A stretch of DNA of 64,000 nt, taken from the NCBI GenBank assembly GCA_019459525.1, contig JAIBEY010000038.1, positions 37,568-101,567 on the forward strand, given 5' to 3'. The notes under the pieces are model-generated. The model searched no databases and was not told where the DNA came from. It saw nothing but the letters and a program-made list of their open reading frames with translations. Positions 24,385 to 35,768 of the stretch are shown here, piece after piece; the first letter of the stretch is position 1; every line of letters starts with the position of its first letter. The DNA is from Prolixibacteraceae bacterium. Lineage in GTDB: Bacteria > Bacteroidota > Bacteroidia > Bacteroidales > Prolixibacteraceae. A program made the translations under genes and the position numbers.

Positions 24385-25659
24385 TTAATCTCCCAGTAGG
24401 ATTGTTTGTGCCCTGTTTGGCCCCACCGAAGCAATTGAAACAGGTATTCCAACTTGTTCTTCGATGAAATTAATGTAGTTGTTAAATTCTTCGGGGAATT
24501 CGTCCTGACTGGTCAACTGAGTCAGGTCAGCTTGCCATCCGGGTAATTCAACGTATTCCGGTTTTACCCCGTCATTCAGTTCAAACGGAAATTTTTCGGT
24601 GACTTCACCATTAATTTCGTATCCTATACAAATTTTGATGGTTTCAAACTGGTCGAGAACGTCGGCTTTCATCATGATCAGCTCTGTTACTCCGTTCAGC
24701 ATAATAGAATATTTTAGGGCAACAAGGTCGAGCCAGCCGCAACGACGCGGACGACCAGTTGTTGATCCATATTCGCGACCGACATCACGCATGTTCTGTC
24801 CGTCCTGATCAAAAAGTTCGGTAGGAAATGGACCACTTCCAACCCGGGTGCAATATGCTTTGAAAATGCCATAAACATTTCCGATTTTATTTGGCGAAAT
24901 GCCAAGCCCGGTGCATGCTCCGGCGCAAATTGTGTTCGACGAGGTAACAAATGGGTATGATCCAAAGTCGATATCCAACATGGTTCCTTGGGCACCTTCG
25001 GCTAAAACCGGTTTGTTTTCGGCCAGGCAATCGTTAATCAGATGTTCTGTATCAACGATTTTGAAGGTCTTCAAAACTTCGATGGCTTTCATCCATTGCT
25101 TTTCAGTTTCTGCAAGTTGGGCAGCATAATCGAAATGGTAATAGTTGTCAAGCAGATCTTTGTGTGCCTGAACCCGAACTGAATACTTTTCATTGAAATT
25201 CTCGAAGACATCGCCAACACGTAATCCGTCGCGGCCAATTTTGTCGCGGTAAGTTGGACCAATCCCTTTTAAAGTTGACCCAATTTTGGTGGCGCCTTTG
25301 GCTTCTTCCGAAGCGGCATCAAGCAACCGGTGTGTAGGCAGGATCAGATGAGCTTTTTTTGAAATGTACAGCGTTTTATGGAGGTCGACCCCATGTTTCC
25401 CGATTGACTCAATTTCCTTTTCAAAAGTGATAGGGTCAATCACAACACCATTTCCGATCACATTCATCTTATCTTCATGAAAAATGCCGGAAGGAATGGT
25501 GTGCAGAACCTGTTTGAAGTTGTTGATTTCCAATGTGTGTCCAGCATTAGGTCCACCCTGAAATCTGGAGATAACATCATATTTGGGAGTTAAAACATCA
25601 ACTATTTTACCTTTCCCTTCGTCTCCCCACTGGAGGCCTAGCAATACATCTACTTTCAT
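24385..25659 (-). CDS. purA: Adenylosuccinate synthetase
   Basis: Joins IMP and aspartate using GTP to form adenylosuccinate, the first committed step to AMP. The 424-residue length is normal. Motifs include the phosphate-binding loop GLQWGDEGKGK (about 7-17), GGPNAGHT, GNGVVIDP, STLKGIGPTYRDK and GRPRRCGWLD. The C-terminal SVGPNRAQTI is also family-like. The gene lies after relA/spoT and fur-like genes, an order I recall from other Bacteroidota. Confidence 0.97.
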   Translation of the reverse strand: MKVDVLLGLQWGDEGKGKIVDVLTPKYDVISRFQGGPNAGHTLEINNFKQVLHTIPSGIFHEDKMNVIGNGVVIDPITFEKEIESIGKHGVDLHKTLYISKKAHLILPTHRLLDAASEEAKGATKIGSTLKGIGPTYRDKIGRDGLRVGDVFENFNEKYSVRVQAHKDLLDNYYHFDYAAQLAETEKQWMKAIEVLKTFKIVDTEHLINDCLAENKPVLAEGAQGTMLDIDFGSYPFVTSSNTICAGACTGLGISPNKIGNVYGIFKAYCTRVGSGPFPTELFDQDGQNMRDVGREYGSTTGRPRRCGWLDLVALKYSIMLNGVTELIMMKADVLDQFETIKICIGYEINGEVTEKFPFELNDGVKPEYVELPGWQADLTQLTSQDEFPEEFNNYINFIEEQVGIPVSIASVGPNRAQTILLGD

Positions 25660-25827
25660 TCTTTCAATATTAATAAGAATTGTTCAAACACGATAATCCG
25701 CGAAAAATGAACTCTTTTATGGGTCAATTTTCACGGAATTGCATTGATTTATCGAGCGATAAAATTATAAATAATTTGCAGATGTAAGTCTAAAAATAGG
25801 ACTAAAAGTAACCGGATATCAATTTGC

Positions 25828-26268
25828 TTAGTTGTTGATATAATGACCGTAAATATAAAGCGTGTGGTGAGAAAGTTTGAAGTCGTTTTTCTGGCAAATA
25901 TCTTCAATGATTTCGCGAAGCCGTGGATCGTAAAACTCGGTCAACTGCCCGTTCCGGACATCAATCAGGTGGTCGTGTTGAAGAATGGCAAACGCTTTTT
26001 CGAACTGAGCCAGATTTTTGCCAAACTGGTGCCTGATGATCAGCTTGCAATCCAGCAATAAATCCATCGTGTTGTACAAGGTTGCACGGCTAACACGATA
26101 GTTCTTGTTTTTCATCGAAATATACAGCGACTCGATATCAAAATGCCCCTCTCTTGAATAAATTTCATCAAGGATGGCGAATCTTTCAGGGGTCTTCCGA
26201 TGTTCATTCTTTTCCAGATAGTCAATGAACATTCGTTTCACTGCATCTTTGGTCTTTTGGTTATTCAT
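25828..26268 (-). CDS. Fur-family transcriptional regulator lacking the usual zinc CxxC
   Basis: A 146-residue metal-dependent-type regulator. The N-terminal winged helix is intact: [26 protein letters not shown], and [15 protein letters not shown] (about 56-70). In relatives from Bacteroidota the dimer domain begins HDHLICTECG; here it reads [15 protein letters not shown], so both cysteines of the structural zinc site are replaced. His residues of the sensory site ([14 protein letters not shown]) remain. It is downstream of the (p)ppGpp gene (68-base gap) and upstream of purA. Metal and targets are unknown. Confidence 0.9.
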   Translation of the reverse strand: MNNQKTKDAVKRMFIDYLEKNEHRKTPERFAILDEIYSREGHFDIESLYISMKNKNYRVSRATLYNTMDLLLDCKLIIRHQFGKNLAQFEKAFAILQHDHLIDVRNGQLTEFYDPRLREIIEDICQKNDFKLSHHTLYIYGHYINN

Positions 26269-26336
26269 ATTTAAACCAATTAAAAATAAGGCTCAAAAAT
26301 AGCACTTTTTTTGAACAAAGATTTCAGGATGTTTAT

Positions 26337-28556
26337 TTATTGTTGAATTTTTTCGATACGTTCAACAGTATCTATTCCCTTGATTTTCATTAATCGGGAA
26401 ATGAGTTCACTTAAATCCTGGACGCTGTGGATGTACAGATAGAGGTCTCCTTCAAAAATGCCATCGTGGGTGTCAAAATGAACGGTGCGCATGTTGATGT
26501 TGTGCTGTTTGGAAATGATGGTGGTAATTTCATTCACAATTCCGACACGGTCGAATCCACTTAGTTTGATTCGCGAAAGGTAGGACAGTTTTTTAAACTT
26601 AGTCCATTCAGCGGTTATTATATTGTCGCCTTGTTGCGACATAATCTTGAGGGCTTCAGGGCAATTCCGTTTATGAATGATGATGTGCTCTTCGTTTGAT
26701 ACATAGCCTACCACGTCGTCGCCGGGAATCGGATTGCAGCATTTGGCCAGTGAATAGTTCGAGTTCTCGGGATCTTCCTTGAGAATGAAAGGTGTTTTTT
26801 TGTTAATCTTGTTGGGCTGGGTTGGCTCTTCTTTTTTGGTGTAAAATGACAGTTTCCAGAATTTGGCCAGTTTATTTTCTCTCCGGGTCTGAAGTACTTC
26901 GTCAAGTTTATCGAGTTCGAGAAAGCCCATGCCTACCTGGGCATACAGTTGTTCTTTATTGGTAAGCCCGTAATATGCAGTTAATTTTTTCAGGGTATCG
27001 GATGACGGAACGATTTTATAGACAGCCAATTGATCTTCAATTATTTTACGTCCCTGTTCAATATGTTTTTTTCGGTCGAGTTTAAACGATTGTTTGACTT
27101 TGTCTTTGGCCTTTGCTGTAATCAGAAATGTTAACCAGCTTAGTTGCGGCGATTGGGTTTTTGATGAGAGAACTTCAACCTGATCGCCACTTTGCAGCAC
27201 ATGGGATACCGGAACCAGCCGGTGGTTGATTTTTGCCCCAATACAATGATTCCCGAGCTCAGTGTGAATTTCGTATGCAAAGTCGATGATTGTGGCATTT
27301 TTGGGTAGGGTAATCATCCTACCTTTGGGCGTAAATACTACTATTTCAGAAGAAAAAAGGTTCATCTTAAATTCGTCCAGAAATTCCAGTGCATCTGATT
27401 CCGGGTTCTGGAGCATTTCCTTAATTTTCTGCAACCAACGATCGAGTTCATTTTCAACGTCGTTGATGTTTTTGTATTTGTAATGAGCGGCAAATCCCCT
27501 TTCTGCAATCTCATCCATTCGCTGGGTTCGTATTTGTATCTCGACCCATTTCCCTTGCGGTCCCATTACGGTAACGTGTAAAGCCTCGTAACCGTTGAGT
27601 TTGGGAATCGTGATCCAGTCACGAATACGATCAGGCTTGGGCTTATAAATATCGGTTACCAGTGACAGTATATCAAAGCATTGCCGTTTTTCCGACAGGT
27701 TTGGTTTCGGGTTAAAAACGATACGGATGGCCAGTAAATCATAAACTTCGTCGAACGAAACTCCTTTCGTTTGCATCTTATTCCAAATGGAGTAAATGGA
27801 TTTAAGCCGTTCAGTTATCGCAAACTCAACTCCCTCTTGTTTCAGTTTTTCCTCTATTGGCCTGATAAACTCGGTGACCAGATAATCTCTTTTTTCGCGT
27901 TGATTGTGTAGCCTGAATTGAATCTGGTTGTAAGCATCGGCATGTTTATATTTTAGACTAAGGTCTTCCAGTTCTGATTTGATGGCGTAAAGACCAAGAC
28001 GATGGGCGAGGGGGGCAAAGATGTATAAGGTTTCAGCGGCAATTTTTAATTGTTTATGCGGCGGCATTGAGTCGAGCGTTCGCATGTTGTGAAGCCGGTC
28101 GGCCAGTTTGATGAGGATTACCCGAACATCATCGGAAAGGGTCATCAACATTTTCCTGAAATTATTGGCCTGCTTCGAGTCGTGTTGAGGAGTAAATTCC
28201 TCGGATAGTTTTGTCAGGCCATCAACAATCGAAGCAACTTTTTCGCCGAATAAGTTACTGATATCTTCAAGCGTATAATCGGTGTCTTCAACGACATCGT
28301 GTAAAAGGGCCGAAATAATTGATGTTGCACTAAGCCCGATTTCTTCTACAACAATTTTCGCAACAGCCAACGGGTGAATGATGTATGGTTCCCCGGATTT
28401 CCGTTTTACACCTGCATGGGCATTGTTAGCAAATTCAAAAGCTTTTTGTATTCTGACTTTTCCATCATCAGACACTTTACGATCACATGCCTTGAGCAAG
28501 TCATCAAAATAATCTTGAATTAATCGCTGTTCCGCTTTCGTCTGTAGTTTTGTCAT
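26337..28556 (-). CDS. Bifunctional (p)ppGpp synthetase/hydrolase (RelA/SpoT homologue)
   Basis: Controls the stringent response. The 739 residues hold, in order, the HD hydrolase domain with the intact HDVVEDTD (His86, Asp87), the synthetase domain beginning RLKSIYSIWNKM (about 247) with YDLLAIRIVF, a TGS domain with FTPKGRMITLPKNATIIDFAYEIH in shorter pieces (about 410-440), a zinc-finger-like CCNPIPGDD, and a C-terminal ACT domain (about 660-735). The presence of HD residues argues for hydrolase as well as synthetase activity. ATG 28556 gives the usual start. Confidence 0.95.
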   Translation of the reverse strand: MTKLQTKAEQRLIQDYFDDLLKACDRKVSDDGKVRIQKAFEFANNAHAGVKRKSGEPYIIHPLAVAKIVVEEIGLSATSIISALLHDVVEDTDYTLEDISNLFGEKVASIVDGLTKLSEEFTPQHDSKQANNFRKMLMTLSDDVRVILIKLADRLHNMRTLDSMPPHKQLKIAAETLYIFAPLAHRLGLYAIKSELEDLSLKYKHADAYNQIQFRLHNQREKRDYLVTEFIRPIEEKLKQEGVEFAITERLKSIYSIWNKMQTKGVSFDEVYDLLAIRIVFNPKPNLSEKRQCFDILSLVTDIYKPKPDRIRDWITIPKLNGYEALHVTVMGPQGKWVEIQIRTQRMDEIAERGFAAHYKYKNINDVENELDRWLQKIKEMLQNPESDALEFLDEFKMNLFSSEIVVFTPKGRMITLPKNATIIDFAYEIHTELGNHCIGAKINHRLVPVSHVLQSGDQVEVLSSKTQSPQLSWLTFLITAKAKDKVKQSFKLDRKKHIEQGRKIIEDQLAVYKIVPSSDTLKKLTAYYGLTNKEQLYAQVGMGFLELDKLDEVLQTRRENKLAKFWKLSFYTKKEEPTQPNKINKKTPFILKEDPENSNYSLAKCCNPIPGDDVVGYVSNEEHIIIHKRNCPEALKIMSQQGDNIITAEWTKFKKLSYLSRIKLSGFDRVGIVNEITTIISKQHNINMRTVHFDTHDGIFEGDLYLYIHSVQDLSELISRLMKIKGIDTVERIEKIQQ

Positions 28557-28748
28557 TTCTGGCCCCTTCTTCGGTCGCTATAATTAATGCTAATGAGTAA
28601 AGATATATTTTTTCTGAAAAAATACTAAAAACAGAAAGTCAAATGAACTCAAAAGAACAATTATTTAAACTTAATTTAGGGAAATGAAACGACCACAAAT
28701 CAATAAGTTGCTTGAAAAAGGAGAAGAATTTGATTGTTAAATTTGATT

Positions 28749-29996
28749 TTATTCGAATCGAAGGCTCTCTATGGGGTCAAGTTTCGAAGCTTTTTGCGCC
28801 GGGTAATATCCTGAAATTATACCGACAAAAAAACACAGGATTACACCTACAATAATCCATATCCAGGGTACAAAGAATGGCGTTCCGATTAACATGGCTA
28901 CCCCGTTCCCGGCCAAAATTCCCAAAATAATTCCGACAATTCCACCCATTTGTCCGATTACGATCGATTCCATAAGGAATTGTTGTTTTACAACTACCGA
29001 GGTAGCTCCAATGGCTTTCCGGATTCCAATCTCACGGGTCCGTTCGGTTACCGATACCAGCATGATATTCATTAATCCGACCGCAGCGCCGAATAAGGTA
29101 ATTAGTCCGATGATGGTTGCAACTAGTGTGATATTCTTGATGTTACCGAGCAGAATGTTTACCAGATTGTCACTTTTTTCTACATTAAAATCACTTTCGT
29201 CAGACGGATTTAAATTGCGGATGACCCTGAAAGTACCTTCAGCCTCACCGATGGCGGGTTCCATCAGTTCGGTGTTGTTAACTTTGATTTGTACGGAAAA
29301 ATTCATTTGGGGCCTTGAAAAATAACTTCTTACATTGGTGTAAGGAAGCAAACAAAGCTGGTCGCCGCCAGATCCGAATCCCCGACCTTTTGCTGCCAGA
29401 ATTCCTATTATTCTGTATTTTCCACCACCAATGCTGATGATTTTTTGAAGGGGATTTTCTCCTTTTTTGAAAATCTTTTTCAGAACACCATCGCCAATAA
29501 TTACAACGTTTCGACCCGCAGTAATTTCTTCTTCAGTAAAATTGCGTCCTTCCTTAATTTCGTTTCCGGAGGTGAAAAGATAATTTTCGTCCACGCCCTG
29601 TACCGATACATTCGGATTCGACTTTTCGGATTCGTATTTAACAGTGCCTGTTCCGGTTGCAAAAGTTGAAATGGAAACCGCTGACGGGAATACATATTTT
29701 TCTTTAAACTCTTTGGCCTGATAATAACTGATGTAAGAATAATTCTTTGACCGGTACTTTTTATTTCCAACCTGCACGCGCATTCCCCTGGAACTTATAG
29801 TGAAGGTATTGGCGCCCATAAACGTAAATTCTTTGGTTATCGAATTCTTAATCGAATCGATTGCAGTAAGAATACCTACAAGAGCAGTGATACCAACAGC
29901 AATGATGAGGACGGTTAAGATGGTTCGAAGCAGATTACTTCGGATCGACTGTAGTGCTATTTTCAGGTTTTCAAAAAAAAGGGTTCCCAATCGCAT
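28749..29996 (-). CDS. MacB/FtsX-type ABC transporter permease
   Basis: A 415-residue inner-membrane protein with one N-terminal helix (about 20-42), a large periplasmic MacB core domain, and three C-terminal helices (about 290-310, 345-365, 375-400). Family signs are [20 protein letters not shown] at the start, [13 protein letters not shown] in the cytoplasmic loop, and [20 protein letters not shown] at the end. No ATPase gene is adjacent, so its partner must be encoded elsewhere. Such permeases usually drive export of lipoproteins, peptides or other envelope substrates by mechanotransmission. Confidence 0.92.
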   Translation of the reverse strand: MRLGTLFFENLKIALQSIRSNLLRTILTVLIIAVGITALVGILTAIDSIKNSITKEFTFMGANTFTISSRGMRVQVGNKKYRSKNYSYISYYQAKEFKEKYVFPSAVSISTFATGTGTVKYESEKSNPNVSVQGVDENYLFTSGNEIKEGRNFTEEEITAGRNVVIIGDGVLKKIFKKGENPLQKIISIGGGKYRIIGILAAKGRGFGSGGDQLCLLPYTNVRSYFSRPQMNFSVQIKVNNTELMEPAIGEAEGTFRVIRNLNPSDESDFNVEKSDNLVNILLGNIKNITLVATIIGLITLFGAAVGLMNIMLVSVTERTREIGIRKAIGATSVVVKQQFLMESIVIGQMGGIVGIILGILAGNGVAMLIGTPFFVPWIWIIVGVILCFFVGIISGYYPAQKASKLDPIESLRFE

Positions 29997-30349
29997 AAAG
30001 TTGAATGTTTAATGAGCGTTTAATAGGTCGCACCAAAGTCTAAATAATTACAGCGCAAAGATGAAGGTTTCAAATTGGATTTCATCTTCTGTCGGGAATG
30101 TTCAGAAAATGGAGTTGACGACGAATTGTTTGGAATATTCGATTTTTCCAGAAGCGTTTCTTTGTGAATTTCCTCGGTGTATTTGTATAGTGTTGATCTA
30201 TAGTATCTTATTTGTTGTTGTTGCTTGTTTTAATTTTTTTTAACATTTCAAGAATAACCTTTTAATCCGGCAGTCGTTAAAAACGACACGATTTGACTTT
30301 AATTTGACTCAGGTATTGCGATAGAAATAACAGAATTAACTTTTCCTGT
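29997..30349. other. Divergent intergenic region
   Basis: About 350 AT-rich bases between the minus-strand permease and the plus-strand pRiA4b-like gene. A short hairpin GTCGTT-AAA-AACGAC lies at 30273-30287. An open stretch at 30061-30243 has no coding character. No clear promoter match was found. Confidence 0.5.
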
Positions 30350-30862
30350 ATGGTTTGCGTATTCGAAATTTCATCATCAGAAACCACCGATTTTAGACGA
30401 TTAATTCATATTAATCCTGAAGATACGTTTGAAGGTTTACATCGCATCATCCAGAATACGTCAAATTTCGACTACTCTCAGCTTGCCTCCTTTTTTTTGA
30501 CAGATGAACATTGGAAAAAGCAAATTGAAATTAGCTTGCTGGATTCCGGGAAAATTGTTCAGGGTCAACTTAGTATGCGCAAAACAAAATTGAACGAATA
30601 TATCACCAGGAATGGACAGAAACTGGTTTATGTCTTCGATTTTTTTAACGAACGTTATTTTTATATAGAACTAAAGGAAATGCTTATGAAAACCGATTTA
30701 AAAGAACCATTTGTTGCTTACGAAAAGGGCTATGCCCCTGCACAATTTCTTGTTAATGATTATGATAGTCCTGAAGTTGCTACTCTTGAACAAGACGATT
30801 CGTATAAAAGTTTTGGCGATCTGGAAGACTATTATGAGGTTTACGGAGAAATGGATGCATAA
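30350..30862 (+). CDS. Plasmid pRiA4b ORF-3-like protein
   Basis: A 170-residue acidic protein resembling the pRiA4b ORF-3 family (also called IS1096 passenger TnpR-like): an N-terminal VFEIS segment, HINPEDTFEGLHRIIQ, then SQLASFFLTDEHWKKQIEI and KLVYVFDFFNERYFYIEL. The C-terminus is strongly acidic (EDYYEVYGEMDA). Despite the plasmid name, such proteins are common chromosomal genes in Bacteroidota, often beside miaA-type housekeeping genes, and no transposon is seen here. The function is unknown. A terminator follows it. Confidence 0.85.
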   Translation: MVCVFEISSSETTDFRRLIHINPEDTFEGLHRIIQNTSNFDYSQLASFFLTDEHWKKQIEISLLDSGKIVQGQLSMRKTKLNEYITRNGQKLVYVFDFFNERYFYIELKEMLMKTDLKEPFVAYEKGYAPAQFLVNDYDSPEVATLEQDDSYKSFGDLEDYYEVYGEMDA

Positions 30863-30868
30863 CAAATG

Positions 30869-30895
30869 GGGACTTCAAAGTCCCCTTCTTTTTTG
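30869..30895 (+). terminator. Rho-independent terminator
   Basis: GGGGACTT (30869-30876) and AAGTCCCC (30879-30886) form a perfect stem followed by TTCTTTTTT-like sequence. It separates the pRiA4b-like gene from miaA. Confidence 0.85.
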
Positions 30896-30934
30896 TATTA
30901 ATCCGTATCTTTGTGGACGATGCAAAAACTTAGA

Positions 30935-31834
30935 ATGGATACATTAATTGTGGTTTTAGGGCCAACCGGAGTTGGTAAATCTGATATAAGCATTCAATTA
31001 GCCCAACATTATCAAACTGATATTATTTCCGCCGATTCGAGGCAATTTTTTCGTGAACTGTGTATTGGTACGGCTGTTCCTCCGGTAGAAGATTTGGAAT
31101 TGGTGACTCACCACTTTATTCAGTCCAAATCAATTCACGATTATTATAATGTAAGCGATTACGAAACCGAAGCTATTCAACTGATGAGCCATTTGTTCCG
31201 GATTAAAAATCCGTTGATTTTGACGGGTGGCTCCATGTTGTACCTAGATACTATTTGTAAAGGAATTGATGATATTCCGTCTGTCGATCCGGATATCCGG
31301 AAAGAAGTTATTCGTTGGTATGAAGAGAATGGATTGGAGGCACTTCGTGAACGTCTTCTAAGAGTTGATCCGGAGTATTACCAGATTGTTGATCGGAATA
31401 ATCCTAAACGAATGTTGCATGCAGTCGAAATTTATGAAATGACCGGACAACCGTTTACATCGTTTCGGAAGAATACCATAAAAGAAAGACCATTCCGAAT
31501 TTTAAAAATTGGGATTAATCAGGATCGTGAAGTTTTGTATCACAGGATAAATCAACGTGTTGAACGTATGATTGAGCTCGGTTTGGTTGATGAGGCAAGA
31601 GCGGTTTATCCCTTCAGAAATCTAAATTCGTTGAATACCGTGGGGTACAAAGAGTTGTTTACTTATTTCGACGGTGATTGTACCTTGGCTGAGGTAATTG
31701 ATCTGATTCAACGAAATACGCGCAAGTACGCCCGAAAACAATTGACATGGTTTCGGCGCGATCCGGAAATAAAATGGTTTGAACCAGAACAAATGGAGGA
31801 GATAATCTCGTATATCGAACAAAAGATGAAATAG
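30935..31834 (+). CDS. miaA: tRNA dimethylallyltransferase
   Basis: Adds a dimethylallyl group to A37 of tRNAs that read UNN codons. The P-loop VVLGPTGVGKS opens the protein, followed by SADSRQFFRELCIGTAVP, LTGGSMLYLDTICKGID and the RNTRKYARKQLTWFRRD motif. About 299 residues is normal. The frame runs back to TTG 30911, but ATG 30935 (MDTLIVV) fits the family start. A TATCTTTG -7-like element at 30906-30913 would put the transcript start near 30920, which also favours 30935. DMAPP from isoprenoid metabolism is the co-substrate. Confidence 0.95.
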   Translation: MDTLIVVLGPTGVGKSDISIQLAQHYQTDIISADSRQFFRELCIGTAVPPVEDLELVTHHFIQSKSIHDYYNVSDYETEAIQLMSHLFRIKNPLILTGGSMLYLDTICKGIDDIPSVDPDIRKEVIRWYEENGLEALRERLLRVDPEYYQIVDRNNPKRMLHAVEIYEMTGQPFTSFRKNTIKERPFRILKIGINQDREVLYHRINQRVERMIELGLVDEARAVYPFRNLNSLNTVGYKELFTYFDGDCTLAEVIDLIQRNTRKYARKQLTWFRRDPEIKWFEPEQMEEIISYIEQKMK

Positions 31835-31968
31835 CCATAAGTGCAAAAGCTAATTCCAACCATAAATGTTTAAATGGCTATTCCATGAGGTTGAGAACTT
31901 AATTGAAAATCTGAAACTGATACAAAATTGCAGGAATCAAAATTGAAAATTAATACGAATGAAAAATA

Positions 31969-32439
31969 ATGACTAACGCAAACCCTTCAAGATTTACGAT
32001 TCGGGTTTATGCCTTAATTTTGAACGATAAGAAAGAGGTTTTGCTTACTGATGAATTTCAGTTAAACATGAAAATGACTAAATTCCCGGGAGGTGGATTG
32101 GATTTTGGAGAAGGGACTATCGATTGTTTGAAACGTGAATTGTTGGAGGAGTGTAATCAGGAAATTACCGCCATTCAGCATTTTTATACTACTGATTTTT
32201 ATCAGAAAGCATTATTCTGGGATGAGTATCAGCTAATAAGCATTTATTATCTTGCCCGTTTGAAAGATCCAATTCAATTCCGCATTTCTGATCGTCCATT
32301 TGATTTTACGGAATTGATTAACGGGAATCAATCGTTTCGATGGGTTTCGGTTGAAAAATTGAATTCTGAAGATTTTACTTTCCCAATTGATAAACATGTT
32401 GCACATTTGCTAAAGGAATACATAAACGGGAAAAATTGA
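31969..32439 (+). CDS. Nudix hydrolase
   Basis: A 156-residue Nudix protein that cleaves a nucleoside diphosphate linked to another group. The Nudix box runs from GGLDFGEG through REL LEEC (GX5E-X7-REUxEE), with Asn replacing the usual Gly after it. The fold is complete: RVYALILNDKKEVLL, then the box, then YYLARLKD. The stop overlaps the start of the following glycosyltransferase (32436-32439), implying translational coupling. The substrate is unknown; a sugar-nucleotide role is suggested by that coupling. Confidence 0.9.
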   Translation: MTNANPSRFTIRVYALILNDKKEVLLTDEFQLNMKMTKFPGGGLDFGEGTIDCLKRELLEECNQEITAIQHFYTTDFYQKALFWDEYQLISIYYLARLKDPIQFRISDRPFDFTELINGNQSFRWVSVEKLNSEDFTFPIDKHVAHLLKEYINGKN

Positions 32440-33587
32440 AAACCATCAAAATTATCGGTCCTGCCTATCCTTATCGCGGAGGAATAGCCACTACCAACGA
32501 ACGGCTGGCTGAGGAATTTCTATCTATGGGTTTTGATGTTGAAATAGAGACATTTACCGTTCAGTACCCATCTTTTCTTTTCCCTGGGAAAACCCAGTTT
32601 AATTCGAAACCTGCTCCTGAAAACTTAACCATTCATCGGTCAGTTAATTCAATAAATCCACTGAATTGGTTGAAGGTAGGCAGACGCATCAGTAAGGAGA
32701 AACCAGATTTGGTCATTATACGATATTGGTTGCCGTTTATGGCTCCCAGTTTGGGAACAATTGCCGGGCAGATCCATAAAAACAAACACACGGTTATTAT
32801 ATGCCTGGCTGATAACGTTGTTCCTCATGAACATCGTCCGGGAGATCGGTTGCTGACCAATTATTTTATTCAGCGAATTGATGGTCTGATTGCCATGTCA
32901 AGAAGCGAATTGACAGAAGCCAGTGCGTTTCGGAAGAATTTACCTTTGGGGTATTGCCCTCACCCGATTTTCGATAATTATGGAGAAAGGCTTTCTTTTG
33001 AAGTGGCCAAGCACAAGCTAAAGCTAGATGTTGATACCAAGTATCTTCTTTTTTTTGGTTTTATACGCGATTATAAAGGACTTGATTTGTTAATTGATGC
33101 TTTTGCTGATGAGCGGATGCGTAAATTTCCGGTTAAGCTTTTGGTCGCAGGTGAATATTATTCAAGCCCGGAGCCTTATCTGGAATTAATTAAAAAGAAT
33201 AACCTGGAAGACCTGATCGAACTCCGGACCGATTTTATTCCTGATGATGAGGTCAATCTATATTTCAGCGCGGCAGATATGGTTGTTCAACCCTATAAAA
33301 GTGCAACTCAAAGTGGAGTGACTCAGATTGGTTATCATTTTAATAAACCGATGTTAGTTACCAATGTTGGCGGTTTGTCGGAAATTATCCCGGATGGTAA
33401 AATTGGGTACGTGGTTGAACCGGATGCAGTAAGTATAGCCGATGCCATGGTTGACTTTTTTGCGAACAACCGAATTGCCGAATTTGAGGCAAATATTATT
33501 GAAGAGAAAAAGAAATTTTCCTGGTCAAATTTAGTTCAGACATTCTTGTCCGTTTATAATCAGTCAAATAAAGTAACTGCCCGATAA
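32436..33587 (+). CDS. GT4-type glycosyltransferase
   Basis: A 383-residue GT-B fold retaining glycosyltransferase. The N-terminal half begins KIIGPAYPYRGGIATTNERL. The C-terminal nucleotide-sugar domain has LLFFGFIRDYKGLDLLIDAF, VQPYKSATQSGVTQIGY (the E-x7-E-equivalent region, here without a clear first Glu), and VTNVGGLSEIIPDG. It starts with TTG at 32436, overlapping the Nudix stop by 4 bases. Likely cytoplasmic and acting in polysaccharide or glycolipid synthesis; acceptor and donor are unknown. No other polysaccharide genes are nearby. Confidence 0.88.
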   Translation: MKTIKIIGPAYPYRGGIATTNERLAEEFLSMGFDVEIETFTVQYPSFLFPGKTQFNSKPAPENLTIHRSVNSINPLNWLKVGRRISKEKPDLVIIRYWLPFMAPSLGTIAGQIHKNKHTVIICLADNVVPHEHRPGDRLLTNYFIQRIDGLIAMSRSELTEASAFRKNLPLGYCPHPIFDNYGERLSFEVAKHKLKLDVDTKYLLFFGFIRDYKGLDLLIDAFADERMRKFPVKLLVAGEYYSSPEPYLELIKKNNLEDLIELRTDFIPDDEVNLYFSAADMVVQPYKSATQSGVTQIGYHFNKPMLVTNVGGLSEIIPDGKIGYVVEPDAVSIADAMVDFFANNRIAEFEANIIEEKKKFSWSNLVQTFLSVYNQSNKVTAR

Positions 33588-33627
33588 ATTTTGGTCGTTT
33601 AACCAGATGAACTCAAATTCGGTAATG

Positions 33628-33662
33628 AAAAAAGGCAACTCTTTCGAACTGCCTTTCCTATT
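33628..33662. terminator. Bidirectional terminator between glycosyltransferase and gapA
   Basis: AAAAAAGGCA (33628-33637) pairs with TGCCTTT (33650-33656). T-rich sequence follows on the plus strand and A-rich sequence precedes it, so it can serve both convergent genes. Confidence 0.75.
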
Positions 33663-33679
33663 TTATCTGAAATTCAGAA

Positions 33680-35768
<2,089 letters not shown>

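Noticed and set aside
28684..28740. 18-codon frame MKRPQINKLLEKGEEFDC before the permease gene
   Set aside because: Very short, no ribosome-binding site, no known family; opposite in direction to neighbours.
30061..30243. 60-codon plus-strand frame in the gap before the pRiA4b-like gene
   Set aside because: No protein-like composition or family resemblance.
30350..30862. pRiA4b ORF-3/IS1096 passenger name as sign of a mobile element
   Set aside because: No transposase, inverted repeats or target duplication nearby; the family is a common chromosomal gene.
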